Shown here in pieces: positions 43,367 to 52,108 of a stretch of 64,000 bases of DNA. The stretch is from CBDDKU01 sp965230375. GTDB taxonomy: Bacteria > Bacteroidota > Bacteroidia > Flavobacteriales_D > Cryomorphaceae. Location: contig CBDDKU010000006.1 of NCBI GenBank assembly GCA_965230375.1, forward strand, positions 124,001-188,000, written 5' to 3'. Every line of letters starts with the position of its first letter. The first letter of the stretch is position 1. A model generated the notes under the pieces. That model was not told the DNA's origin, searched no databases, and worked only from the letters and a program-made list of their open reading frames with translations. The position numbers and the translations under genes are program-made.

Positions 43367-45277
43367 TTAGTATATGATGCTCGTTCTTAAGAATATACTC
43401 AGTTTAGATTCTGATTTCGATTTAGTTCTTCTACCGAAAATCCACTTCAACACAGGTAGACGGGATATTAAGGGCAAACCACTACCTGTTTCAGATTTTG
43501 AACCATTTTCAAGCCCTCCCAATAAAATCATGTCACCATTTCTAACTCTAACAATAGATTTGAAGTCCCGCTGCACATTACCTGGAGGGGCGGTTTCAGC
43601 AATTCGCTCAGTGAAATCAGATTGGACGACTTGGATTTCGAGAGTTACCTGCTCATCCCTTGAAACAAATGGAGTAACCAGCAAGCTCGTATTTGCACTT
43701 ATCGGTTTGTACACTTGTGAAGTTGTGAGGGCTGGATTTTGAGAACCAATTAAATCATTTCTTACTTCGAGATAGTATTCAGTTCTACCAATGTTCAGGT
43801 TTGCCTCTTGCCCATTCAATGCAGATAGCTTTGGGGTTGATCTGGTTTTCAGGATTCCGGCTGTTTCAAGTGCTTGGATAGATAGGTAGAAATCCGGAGT
43901 TACATTCCCTAAATTGACAATACCAAATGCATTAAAGTTGTTGATCAGATTGTTTACGCTTTGACTGTTCATTTGATAGTCAACTCCGGGAGTAATTGTT
44001 CCTCCAGACTGAATAGGTTGAGGCTGCTTACCAACTCCAGCACTTATCCCAGCTGAAATGCTATTCGACTTGTTGACGTCAACAATCATTACTTCTATGT
44101 AAACCATAGGAATAACCTGATCAATCTCTCTCACAAAATTTCTAAGGTCTCTTATTTTGGATGTGGAGCCACTGACAACCAAAGCATTCATGTCTAGAAA
44201 TTCTTTGACATATAGCTCTTTTGAAAGTTCGGATGGAATATTTTCGGTAATCTTTTCTACGGTTCTGTTTTCAAGTTTTATGATTTCAGTGTTTCGTAAG
44301 CCTTGAGTATTTTGGTCACCGAATAGATAGACTTCATCTGATTTGGAGTATGAGTAAATGGTTCCGTTGAGAGCGTAGTCCAGAAATTTGTCATAAGTGA
44401 TGTCGGTTAACTTTAAATTCACAGTTCCTTCCAGCTTGTCATAGATGAAGTACTCTTTGTTCATGAAGTGTGACACACCTTCTATGACAGTAGACATCGA
44501 AACATTCCGCGCTGTAACGGATAAAGTAATGCTGTCATTTGTAAAAATGTCTAGCCCCTCTATAGGAGCTCCGAAATCAGGTTTTTGTCTTCCGTTTCTG
44601 CTGGTATTCTTTCCTTCTGAAAGTGACTCGGGAATCTTTTGTGGTTTGAGAATAAAGAATCCATCTTCCCCAATCTCAAGTTCCATATTATTTATCAAAG
44701 CAAGCCGTTCAAGACCACTTTCAAAGCTGGACTTCTGTATGAATCCACTCATTAAAGAATTTCCCAAAGTAGGGGTGAAGAGAACGTTTCTTCCTGTTTT
44801 TAGTGAGATTTCTTTGGCAACAGCTCTAATGCTATCATTACGCAGATCAAAAGTTATGAGATCATTATTCTCATCATAAGTGATTTTTGGGATTTTCGGG
44901 ATGTAGACAGGTTTTTCAACTGGCGGTATATATGGTGAGAAAGAAAGAATATTTTCTGTCACTTCAACTTGAAGTTTATACTGCTTAACCAAGAAGACCA
45001 GTACATCTTTCACTGGTACAGAAGCAAAACTCGTAACTACAACTTGATTGTTTAATGAAGGGCTCACATTCAAGTTGAGGTTATGATTTACCCCCAATCC
45101 TCGGATAAGCTCTCCTACCGTTAGGTCATTAACTGTCATGGTAAGTGTTTCATCCAGGCCAGGATTTGATTCACTCAAACTATCCAGTAGTTCCTTCACC
45201 ACAGAGGGAGAATGTTCTGTTTGGCCGAAGCCAAATTGTGCTATCAAGCATATCCATACTGCAAATAAATACTTCAT
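43367..45277 (-). CDS. Secretin (GspD/PilQ family)
   Basis: The 636-residue protein has a signal peptide (residues 1-18), three STN/N0-like beta-alpha segments in the N-terminal half (about 45-110, 140-215, 245-325) and one N1-like ring domain (TEIIKLENRTVEKITENI near residue 330). The C-terminal secretin core then follows, with VYIEVMIVDVNKS near residue 392, ILKTRSTPKLSALNGQEA near residue 475 and the signature NGDMILLGGLENGSKSE and SRLPVLKWIFG. It forms the outer-membrane gate. Three STN-like units are more than the one or two in a typical secretin. It follows the ATPase by 11 bp. Confidence 0.93.
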   Translation of the reverse strand: MKYLFAVWICLIAQFGFGQTEHSPSVVKELLDSLSESNPGLDETLTMTVNDLTVGELIRGLGVNHNLNLNVSPSLNNQVVVTSFASVPVKDVLVFLVKQYKLQVEVTENILSFSPYIPPVEKPVYIPKIPKITYDENNDLITFDLRNDSIRAVAKEISLKTGRNVLFTPTLGNSLMSGFIQKSSFESGLERLALINNMELEIGEDGFFILKPQKIPESLSEGKNTSRNGRQKPDFGAPIEGLDIFTNDSITLSVTARNVSMSTVIEGVSHFMNKEYFIYDKLEGTVNLKLTDITYDKFLDYALNGTIYSYSKSDEVYLFGDQNTQGLRNTEIIKLENRTVEKITENIPSELSKELYVKEFLDMNALVVSGSTSKIRDLRNFVREIDQVIPMVYIEVMIVDVNKSNSISAGISAGVGKQPQPIQSGGTITPGVDYQMNSQSVNNLINNFNAFGIVNLGNVTPDFYLSIQALETAGILKTRSTPKLSALNGQEANLNIGRTEYYLEVRNDLIGSQNPALTTSQVYKPISANTSLLVTPFVSRDEQVTLEIQVVQSDFTERIAETAPPGNVQRDFKSIVRVRNGDMILLGGLENGSKSETGSGLPLISRLPVLKWIFGRRTKSKSESKLSIFLRTSIIY

Positions 45278-45288
45278 CGTCTTTTGCT

Positions 45289-46689
45289 TTAATTCGCAAG
45301 AAGCAAGGGCATAACTTCCTCTAAACTTGTTATTCTATTTCGAACTAGCAACGCTGCCTGTTCCTTTATGGTTGTTATTCCTTTTGTTTTAAAAAATGCT
45401 TCTTCTGATTCACTAGTCTTAATCAATTCCCGCACTTCCTCGTCGACAGTAAACATCTCGTAGATCGCAGTTCTTCCTTTGTATCCTGTATGTTGGCACT
45501 CAGCGCAACCTACACTACAATAAGTTCCTTCTTGGATTGAATATTTCTTTAGAGTTTCAAGATCCCAATCTTTAGAGTCTTTTTGTTCAACTTTGCAGTT
45601 TGTGCATAACTTTCTTATGAGACGTTGAGCCACCGAAAGTACCATTGTACTCGCAATGGAATATCTTGGAATACCCAAATCTGAGAGCCTTTCAATAGTC
45701 TCCCATGAAGAGTTTGTATGAATTGTAGAGAGTACTAGGTGACCCGTCATTGATGCTCGAAAGGCCATGGAAGCAGTTGATGAATCTCTTATTTCTCCTA
45801 CCATTATAATATCCGGGTCTTGCCTAAGGAAAGACTTTAAGGCTTTGGTGAAATCTAAACCAATCCTCTCTCTCAATTGAACCTGATTCAATCCTTCGAG
45901 CGTGTATTCAATCGGATCTTCAATTGTCAAGATATTTCTAGAACTGGTGTTCAATTGTTTTAAAGCCGAGTATAAGGTGGTTGTTTTACCACTTCCCGTA
46001 GGTCCACTTATTAAAATTAAGCCTTGGTGTTGGCTAATTGACTTTGAAAACAGTGCTCTCTGATGGTCGTCCATTCCAAGCAAGTCGATACTCAAGTGAC
46101 TTGCGTCCTTCTTTAGAATTCTTAAAACTGCTTTTTCTCCAAAGAGAGTTGGGAGTGTAGAAACCCTCACATCCACTTCATGGACACCAAATTTAAGTTT
46201 CAATCTACCATCTTGGGGCAAGCGCTTTTCACTGATATCAAGCTTACTTAGTATCTTAATCTTATTCAAGAAGACAGCGTAGGATGGCTTGTTGACGACA
46301 TACTTTTCTATGAGCTTACCATCCAACCTATACCGAATCAAACAATTGTTCTCTCTTGGTTCAATGTGTATATCACTTGATTGAATTTGAAAGGCTTCTT
46401 TAATAATATTTTCAAGAGCAGACTCAGGCTTCGAAACATCGACGTGTATTGATTCTTGCTGTTTCTCCTGATAATAGTGCTGTGAAAGCCCTTTCTGAAT
46501 TAGGTCAGGATTTTGTGGGCACAATTTTACTCGTCTATTGAGCAGAATAGCGAGCTCGTTTTCAAGATTTGGGCTCACCTTGGTTTCATCAACTTCGCAA
46601 ACTAGTGTTTGGTTTTCTACTGAAATAGGCAGGATTCTATAGTGCCAAGCTTGTTTAGTCGATATAGCATTCTTCAGTTCCGTCTCCAT
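45289..46689 (-). CDS. GspE/PilB family assembly ATPase
   Basis: The 466-residue ATPase has an N1E-like domain (residues 15-75), a second N-terminal domain and the motor domain. SGPTGSGKTTTL gives Walker A with Lys235, DPDIIMVGEIRD gives Walker B and the Asp box, and HTNSSWETIERLSDLGI follows. A four-Cys zinc site (CTNC near residue 363, CAEC near 396) is present, as in GspE. It energises pseudopilus assembly. No second ATPase of the PilT type is encoded in the locus, so retraction is not expected. One base separates it from the peptidase gene upstream. Confidence 0.95.
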   Translation of the reverse strand: METELKNAISTKQAWHYRILPISVENQTLVCEVDETKVSPNLENELAILLNRRVKLCPQNPDLIQKGLSQHYYQEKQQESIHVDVSKPESALENIIKEAFQIQSSDIHIEPRENNCLIRYRLDGKLIEKYVVNKPSYAVFLNKIKILSKLDISEKRLPQDGRLKLKFGVHEVDVRVSTLPTLFGEKAVLRILKKDASHLSIDLLGMDDHQRALFSKSISQHQGLILISGPTGSGKTTTLYSALKQLNTSSRNILTIEDPIEYTLEGLNQVQLRERIGLDFTKALKSFLRQDPDIIMVGEIRDSSTASMAFRASMTGHLVLSTIHTNSSWETIERLSDLGIPRYSIASTMVLSVAQRLIRKLCTNCKVEQKDSKDWDLETLKKYSIQEGTYCSVGCAECQHTGYKGRTAIYEMFTVDEEVRELIKTSESEEAFFKTKGITTIKEQAALLVRNRITSLEEVMPLLLAN

Positions 46690-47175
46690 TCAGATTGCAC
46701 TTAATTTAAGGATTATGGACCCGATTGTCACAAGTGACAACCAAGATGCAAAGGGGATCTTAATTTGGAGTCGATTTTTTGGAGCCGTCTTTCTTCCCAT
46801 TAAGATAAAATGCCCAATACCAATTAAAGCGGCAATTACCACAATAATCAAAATTGTCTCAAGCGAGACCAAAGGGGTAATTGCAAAAAGTAAGATGACA
46901 TCACCTGCTCCGAAACGCTCCAATAATTTTGCTCGATTACCATATCTAATCTTTATGTAAACATTCAGACTCAGCAAAATTATACCTATGAAGCAAATGT
47001 TTATACCTGTTATTATCAGCAGATCCACACGATTCGAGTGCCAATAATCATAAATCAAGTTTGATACTCCGATTAAAAATAAAGCTACAGGCAGTATAAC
47101 TGAGATCATCCTAGTTCTGAAGTCTTGAAAAAAAATGATCATTAGCAGAGCTATTTGAAGGAATGAAATGAACAT
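46690..47175 (-). CDS. Prepilin peptidase (A24 family)
   Basis: The 161-residue membrane protein has about six helices. It carries the aspartic protease pair of the family: Asp18 in FQDFRTRMIS and Asp92 in FGAGDVILLF (GxGD motif). It removes the short leader of prepilins. The N-methylation domain of PilD is absent, as in short A24 enzymes. It is the second gene of the operon, 4 bp after the prepilin gene. Confidence 0.9.
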   Translation of the reverse strand: MFISFLQIALLMIIFFQDFRTRMISVILPVALFLIGVSNLIYDYWHSNRVDLLIITGINICFIGIILLSLNVYIKIRYGNRAKLLERFGAGDVILLFAITPLVSLETILIIVVIAALIGIGHFILMGRKTAPKNRLQIKIPFASWLSLVTIGSIILKLSAI

Positions 47176-47179
47176 TTTT

Positions 47180-47578
47180 TTAGTCAGGAACTGTTTCTTT
47201 TAAGACTTTGTCTTGATCAATAGTCCATTCATTAAACTTTCCATCATTGTCAAAATCTACAACCGCTCTTGCCGTTATTAAAAACTGACCATTTTGAAAT
47301 ACTTCCATTGTGAGTAGATAATTAGCCATTCCACCTATATCTACAGTTTTTACTTGTTCGTAACCAGCTTCGGATAGTGAAGCAGCGTATTTGGAATGCT
47401 CAAAAAAATAACTTCGCTGAAGAGCATAGGCTTGCTGTAATTGGAGTTTTGCCTCAACAGATTTCGCTTTACTCAATACAGAAGTCTGATTCGGCAATGC
47501 TGCAAGGAGGAGAACTCCAATAATGGCTACAACTAAAAGTAATTCCGATAAGGTGAATCCCTGAACCTGCTTTTTCAT
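47180..47578 (-). CDS. Major-type prepilin/pseudopilin
   Basis: The 132-residue protein has the type III signal: leader MKKQVQG, cleavage after Gly7, then FTLSELLLVVAIIGVLLLAALP with Glu12 at +5. The body has a coil (KAKSVEAKLQLQQAYALQRSYFFEHSKYAASLSEAGYEQ) and a beta part. The Asp-rich C-terminal loop FDNDGKFNEWTIDQD resembles the calcium-site loop of GspG. It is the first gene of the minus operon and probably the most abundant pilin. Confidence 0.92.
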   Translation of the reverse strand: MKKQVQGFTLSELLLVVAIIGVLLLAALPNQTSVLSKAKSVEAKLQLQQAYALQRSYFFEHSKYAASLSEAGYEQVKTVDIGGMANYLLTMEVFQNGQFLITARAVVDFDNDGKFNEWTIDQDKVLKETVPD

Positions 47579-47597
47579 CGTTAGAATTTTGGGGGTT

Positions 47598-47660
47598 GAA
47601 AAGTACTCATCTGATTATGTTCGAGCAAGGTCAAAAAGTGAACAATTTCATTTACTTTTG
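47598..47660. promoter_or_regulatory. Bidirectional promoter region of the secretion operons
   Basis: Minus strand: TTG, 20-bp spacer, then TACTTTTC (47605-47598), about 19 bp before the prepilin start. Plus strand: TACTTTTG (47653-47660) fits TAnnTTTG, 20 bp before the YwqK gene start; a -33 TTG is not obvious. Both carry TACTTTTsAAC, which suggests co-regulation of the two operons. Confidence 0.5.
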
Positions 47661-47680
47661 AACAGGTTTTGACGATAACA

Positions 47681-48328
47681 ATGAAACAGCTTACTTTTTT
47701 CACCATCTTTTTCTTGTGTTGCTCTTGCTCTCAGGAAGAAATGTTCCAGCTCGCACAGCGGTACAGGATTTCTACATCAGAGTACTCAATTGAATTTCAT
47801 TACATGGGGGTTGATCAACTCAAGAAAGTCGAGCCCAATAGATACTATTTTTGGTCAGATCGAACGAAAATATTTAAGACTTATGGCGCTGCAAATGATC
47901 TTGTTCTCGATGGTGAATTCACCAAATTTTATTCTGACGGTCAAATTTTTGAGAAAGGGAAATTCGATCAAGGATTGAAAGATGGGGTATGGCGAATATG
48001 GAATAATGATGGTTCTCTTCAAAAAGAAGAGTTCTATGATTCAGGACTGTTGCATGGAGAAATTACTACCTTTTTTAATGATACCACTATTATCCAAGAA
48101 TATAGGAAAGGACTTCAGCATGGCCATAAAAAGTGGGTCTATAATGATGATGTTGTAAAAGATGAAAAATATAGAAAAGGTCATTTAGTTCAAAGGGATG
48201 AGAAACGCACTAAAAGCAAGGAAAAGAAAGCTAAAAAAAGGATACTGATATTTAACAGAGATGAGACAAAACCCAGGAAGGAGAGAAGGAGTAAAGACAA
48301 AGGTGAAACTGATAAAGGCGAAAGTTGA
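47681..48328 (+). CDS. YwqK/MORN-variant lipoprotein
   Basis: The 215-residue lipoprotein (lipobox CCSC near residue 15) carries MORN-variant repeats typical of the YwqK family: GEFTKFYSDGQIFEKGKFDQGLKDGVWRIWNNDGSLQKEEFYDSGLLHGE, split over residues 85-135. The C-terminal 40 residues are very basic (RKGHLVQRDEKRTKSKEKKAKK). The YwqK 'antitoxin' name comes from annotation and should not be read literally. It opens the plus-strand machine operon and overlaps the next gene. The ATG at 47681 is used; 47669 is another start in frame. Confidence 0.75.
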   Translation: MKQLTFFTIFFLCCSCSQEEMFQLAQRYRISTSEYSIEFHYMGVDQLKKVEPNRYYFWSDRTKIFKTYGAANDLVLDGEFTKFYSDGQIFEKGKFDQGLKDGVWRIWNNDGSLQKEEFYDSGLLHGEITTFFNDTTIIQEYRKGLQHGHKKWVYNDDVVKDEKYRKGHLVQRDEKRTKSKEKKAKKRILIFNRDETKPRKERRSKDKGETDKGES

Positions 48329-49490
48329 AGGTAGTGCATTAGTGCTCTCACTCTTTTTTATTACTCTACTTATCTTATGTGTTTCATTTTTATTTGATAT
48401 TCAAAGAACATCAAATCAAAGATATGTTACCCTTCAAAAGAATTTGATGGTACAATCCCTGTTGCAAACAGGTATAGACGCTTACTTAAATGAATCGGAA
48501 AGCGAGCTATTTGAGACTTTAGAACCTTTTGATCACGTGAGTTTGACAATTAAGGAGACTCCCTGGGGGGCTTATCAATGGGTAACATCGAATGTTGCTA
48601 TGATAGATGATAATTTTAAGTTGGAATGTTTGACTGGTCATGTCACTGATAATTTTGTTTTAAATGTCGAATATTTTGATTCGCAAATCACCACTTCACA
48701 GTTTGTAACTGTCAAAGGACGAACAAATCTGGAGAAGCGGGATTTTAAGCTAATTCCGAAAAACAAGGGCTTCTCAACTAGGAAAAGGGTATTTGGCGAC
48801 ATCCAGATTGATCAGAAAGAATCGAGTACGTATTTCGAATATTTAAGTGACCTTATTGCATCTCAATCTGAGTTCATCGATAACCATATAAGTACACGCA
48901 CAGAAAAAACTGAAAGTTTTCCTTTCAAGGTGGTGGACCTTGATCTCGATACGATTAGAAATTTCACGTTCTTACCGATGACTGTGTATTTTACAGAAAA
49001 GGAGATTTTTATAGATTCAACATGTCAAATCAATAATTCTTGGATTATTGGTGAATCTATACATATAGCGAACGGATTTGAAGGGGTTGCACAGTTAACA
49101 TGTTCTTCGCAAGTCAAGCTTGGAGAGCGTACTAGGCTTAAATTTCCATCAAGTATCTCAATAATAGAAAAAGATGGGGTTGCACCAATCGTTGAACTAT
49201 TTGGACAGAGTCATTTTTCGGGAAGCATAATTGGTGGTCAAGGTGATCAAGCAAAACTGTTAACAAATCCTTCTTCTCGCGTTGAAGGGCAGATCATATG
49301 GAATGGCGATGCCTGTTTATCTGGGAATATTGATGGCCAAGTCAGCTGCAAAAGATTGATTTCAAACTCCGATTCATATTTCTCATTTGATGTTCTCGAT
49401 GAAGTTGTGTTGAGCTATATTACTCTTAACCCATATTTTCTGGGCGCCATTTCTGAAAAAGAAAAACGTGTACTGCATTGGATAAATTAA
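48303..49490 (+). CDS. PilX/GspK-like minor pilin-type protein
   Basis: The protein (395 residues from the GTG at 48303; an ATG at 48261 gives 409) starts with a short basic stretch and then a membrane helix preceded by EGSALVLSLFFITLLILC, as in PilX/GspK-type proteins that lack the usual Glu5. The long periplasmic part has repeated strand patterns (WIIGESIHIANGFEGVAQLTCSSQVKLGE) that recall a beta-helix, as in bactofilin or polymer-forming domains. It overlaps both neighbours. Function: probably tip or minor part of the pseudopilus. Confidence 0.6.
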   Translation: MKLIKAKVEGSALVLSLFFITLLILCVSFLFDIQRTSNQRYVTLQKNLMVQSLLQTGIDAYLNESESELFETLEPFDHVSLTIKETPWGAYQWVTSNVAMIDDNFKLECLTGHVTDNFVLNVEYFDSQITTSQFVTVKGRTNLEKRDFKLIPKNKGFSTRKRVFGDIQIDQKESSTYFEYLSDLIASQSEFIDNHISTRTEKTESFPFKVVDLDLDTIRNFTFLPMTVYFTEKEIFIDSTCQINNSWIIGESIHIANGFEGVAQLTCSSQVKLGERTRLKFPSSISIIEKDGVAPIVELFGQSHFSGSIIGGQGDQAKLLTNPSSRVEGQIIWNGDACLSGNIDGQVSCKRLISNSDSYFSFDVLDEVVLSYITLNPYFLGAISEKEKRVLHWIN

Positions 49491-49759
49491 GAGTTAAAGC
49501 TTTTTCTGTTTTGGAGTCGACCATAGGGATAGCTCTCCTTATGGTATCAATTTCCGTTTGTATGAATGTAATTTCTGTCAACAACTTTAAAGCTGTTGAA
49601 AAGAGAGAAGTGTGCAGAAGTCTCTTTATTATGGATGACTCCAAAAAGAATATTCAATGGCTTAATTATGGAATTGAATTGGTAGAAAGGCCAGAAGGGT
49701 ACAGTTTATTTCTATTTGAAAATCGAAATATTATAAAAGTTGAAAGGACTAAAAGATAA
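49478..49759 (+). CDS. Minor pseudopilin with TTG start
   Basis: The 93-residue protein has a prepilin-like N-terminus: leader MDKLRVKA, then FSVLESTIGIALLMVSISVC with Glu13 at +5. Ala8 at the -1 position is unusual, since Gly is nearly always there. The body is small and the gene starts with TTG, overlapping the previous stop by 13 bp, which points to translational coupling. It is part of the plus-strand operon. Confidence 0.65.
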   Translation: MDKLRVKAFSVLESTIGIALLMVSISVCMNVISVNNFKAVEKREVCRSLFIMDDSKKNIQWLNYGIELVERPEGYSLFLFENRNIIKVERTKR

Positions 49760-50237
49760 GTTACGCGGGTTTACTTTGGCTGATTCATTGGCATCCATGG
49801 TTGTTGTCGTTCTTCTAGTCGCGACATTCTTTAGCTTTTATGCCTGGATCAATAATTACATGTTTTCCTTTTTTCAAAGTTCTGATCAGGCTAGTATTGA
49901 ACTTCAGCAGGTCAATCTTATAAGAGATGAATTTGTTAATGCTCAATTTATTGAATACAACCCACATCGTGAAGAGTTGACATTCTTTGGTGATGTTAAA
50001 AGAAGAATTCGTTTAGCCCAAGGCCTACTTGAAATACACTCTGAAAATGAAACAACTGATTATTCGGAGCCTTCCACGATAACGATAAATCAAATGCACA
50101 CTATTTATTGGAATAATACGCTTATTATTGAAAGATTGGCATTAAATACGGGGAACGAGAATTACCCTGTTCTTGAGTTTTTCAAGAATCACGATGCAAC
50201 AACATTGTACTCTCTTCAAAATAGCGCAGAACGTTGA
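49740..50237 (+). CDS. Minor pseudopilin (Asp at +5), TTG start
   Basis: The 165-residue protein has leader MKGLKDKLRG and cleavage after Gly10. FTLADSLASMVVVVLLVATF follows, with Asp15 where Glu5 normally sits. The rest is beta-rich (GDVKRRIRLAQGLLEIHS). The gene starts with TTG and overlaps the previous one by 20 bp. Proteins with this N-terminus resemble GspJ-type minor pilins, but the assignment is by position only. Confidence 0.65.
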   Translation: MKGLKDKLRGFTLADSLASMVVVVLLVATFFSFYAWINNYMFSFFQSSDQASIELQQVNLIRDEFVNAQFIEYNPHREELTFFGDVKRRIRLAQGLLEIHSENETTDYSEPSTITINQMHTIYWNNTLIIERLALNTGNENYPVLEFFKNHDATTLYSLQNSAER

Positions 50238-51367
50238 AGCTTTCTCAGTTTGAATCAGTTGAAAAAGGCTCTACAAGTGAGCGTAAATCAAAAATAAATT
50301 GGAATCGGGAGATCAGGGCCGGGGCCTTGACGCTAAAAGGGCTATCAGTTAGCGACAAGATAAATTTATATAGAGATCTGTCGTTAACTCTCATGTCAGG
50401 TGCTGACCTCTCCACTGCACTCAGAAGCCTTCACCTTAATTCAACGAAAAAACTAAAAAAAGTCTACGGTTCTATTTATGAAGACTTAATAAAAGGAGTA
50501 ACGTTGAGCGAAGCTTTCGAACGAACTGGGAAATTTGATGCATTCGAGGTCGTTAGTATAGAGATTGGAGAGGGTACTGGTTTACTTGGTGAAGTTTTTT
50601 CGAAATTATCAAAGTCTATGGAGCGCAGTCTGGAGTTGAAGCGCCAGATTATTTCAGTAGCAACCTACCCGTTGTTCCTACTCATCATTACATCTGGAAT
50701 ATTAGTCTTCATGTTATATGCGGTCGTACCTACGTTTGAAGACCTCTACGCACGTTTCGATACTGAACTACCGGAAATAACGAAAGTTGTTCTTCAATTG
50801 AGTGAGTTGGTAAGTCTACCGAGTATCCTTATCAGTATTATTATTACTATAAGTTCTGTTTCGGTGATATACAAACAAAAAGAAACCTTGTGGTTTCGAA
50901 GGTTGTTGTCAAGAAGTATTAAAGCAATCCCCGTACTTGGGAAGCTATATGAAGAGACTATAAATGCTCAGTATTTTGCTTATTTCTCGCTAATGATCAA
51001 TTCGGGAATACCATTGAATAGTGCATTAGAATATCTCAGTGGAATAACCGATCATTTTCCATTGAAAGAAGATACAATTGAACTGAAAAAAATGGTTGAA
51101 GCTGGAGAATCATTATCTCAATCAATGATGAGATTTAAAAGTTTTGATTCTTATACTGCAGCTCTAGTCGAGCTAGGCGAGCAGTCTAATAGTCTTGGGA
51201 AAGTGTTCGACAATATTTCGGAGCAGTATCAAAGCAAATCATCCTTTTCGCTCAAAACTTTTGGCTCTTTAATCGAGCCGGTTATGATTGTTTTAATTGC
51301 TGGGGTAATAGCTACTGTATTGTTAGCCATGTATCTTCCTATTTTTAAATTGTCTTCAGGTATCTAG
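50234..51367 (+). CDS. GspF/PilC inner-membrane platform protein
   Basis: The 377-residue protein has two T2SSF domains (about 45-165 and 240-360), each with a GxxL helical pattern (LSVSDKINLYRDLSLTLMSGADLSTALRSL, split near residue 38; QYFAYFSLMINSGIPLNSALEYL near residue 237). Three membrane helices lie at about 145-168, 190-212 and 345-368. It is the platform on which the ATPase works. The TTG start overlaps the upstream stop by 4 bp. It is the last gene of the plus-strand machine operon. Confidence 0.93.
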   Translation: MKLSQFESVEKGSTSERKSKINWNREIRAGALTLKGLSVSDKINLYRDLSLTLMSGADLSTALRSLHLNSTKKLKKVYGSIYEDLIKGVTLSEAFERTGKFDAFEVVSIEIGEGTGLLGEVFSKLSKSMERSLELKRQIISVATYPLFLLIITSGILVFMLYAVVPTFEDLYARFDTELPEITKVVLQLSELVSLPSILISIIITISSVSVIYKQKETLWFRRLLSRSIKAIPVLGKLYEETINAQYFAYFSLMINSGIPLNSALEYLSGITDHFPLKEDTIELKKMVEAGESLSQSMMRFKSFDSYTAALVELGEQSNSLGKVFDNISEQYQSKSSFSLKTFGSLIEPVMIVLIAGVIATVLLAMYLPIFKLSSGI

Positions 51368-51662
51368 CATGTCAAAAAGGTGCCAGGCTGCTTAAATATT
51401 TCAATAATTATACTGATCATAAGTGATTAGTTGAAAGTGAATTTTAAGAGAGTTTCGTCTTCAGAAAATCACTAAATCATTTCAATAATTTGTTTACCAA
51501 CATTAAGGAAGTATTAAATTCTTAAGTGTGAAATCGCGTTAAATATTTGATAATAAGGTTTATAAAGCCACTCTCTTGACTGGTTGTTGAAAACTTTCAG
51601 TGCAAAAATTTTCTCGTCCGGCCTGAAGTTCATTTTTTTGGATTGATTGAAAATTCAAAATT
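51368..51662. other. Gap between the machine and RHS operons
   Basis: 295 bp of AT-rich sequence without an evident terminator or gene. It may carry the promoter of the RHS operon, but I see no exact TAnnTTTG in a suitable place. Confidence 0.4.
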
Positions 51663-52106
51663 ATGAGTAAGACGATACTTTCAGTATTCCTACTGTTTTT
51701 TATTAACTTCTGCTTCGGTCAAGTTGCCGTTCCTGAGCGTTTTTCGGTATCCATAATACCGAATGTTGAGATAGATATTAGTTCAATTTCTGAGGAAGAT
51801 CTGAATGACCCTTTGTCTACTCTCTCGGATACATCCTTAGTAAATGTTCAGGTTTTATTTTTGTTGCCTGAAGCAAGTGAAGGAATAACTGATGTAGAGT
51901 TTCAAATAGGAAGTGGTGGAATTCCTGGCAATCTATTCGATGAGACATTCTCACTATTTGGAGTGGTCGATCCAATATACCAGAAGGAATTCAACAATGG
52001 GTTTTACTCTTTTCATTTAGGTACATTTGAATACAATGGAGGTCTTGAGATAAGGATGAGGTTGAAAGACGATGAAGGTGCCTATTCAGTATATGTAGAA
52101 GATTAG
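51663..52106 (+). CDS. Secreted protein, first gene of the RHS operon
   Basis: The 147-residue protein has a signal peptide (MSKTILSVFLLFFINFCFG) and a beta-rich mature part. The segment VNVQVLFLLPEASEGITDVEFQIGSG, split near residue 60, resembles the strand pattern of Ig-like beta sandwiches. No family is recognised. The next gene starts 2 bp after its stop, and the genes from here to the end of the window overlap or nearly touch. Confidence 0.65.
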   Translation: MSKTILSVFLLFFINFCFGQVAVPERFSVSIIPNVEIDISSISEEDLNDPLSTLSDTSLVNVQVLFLLPEASEGITDVEFQIGSGGIPGNLFDETFSLFGVVDPIYQKEFNNGFYSFHLGTFEYNGGLEIRMRLKDDEGAYSVYVED

Positions 52107-52108
52107 TT

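Noticed and set aside
40269..51367. Type IV pilus for twitching motility
   Set aside because: No PilT-type retraction ATPase is present in the locus, and the GspL-like fusion and adjacent secreted-protein operon favour secretion. A pilT elsewhere in the genome would reopen the question.
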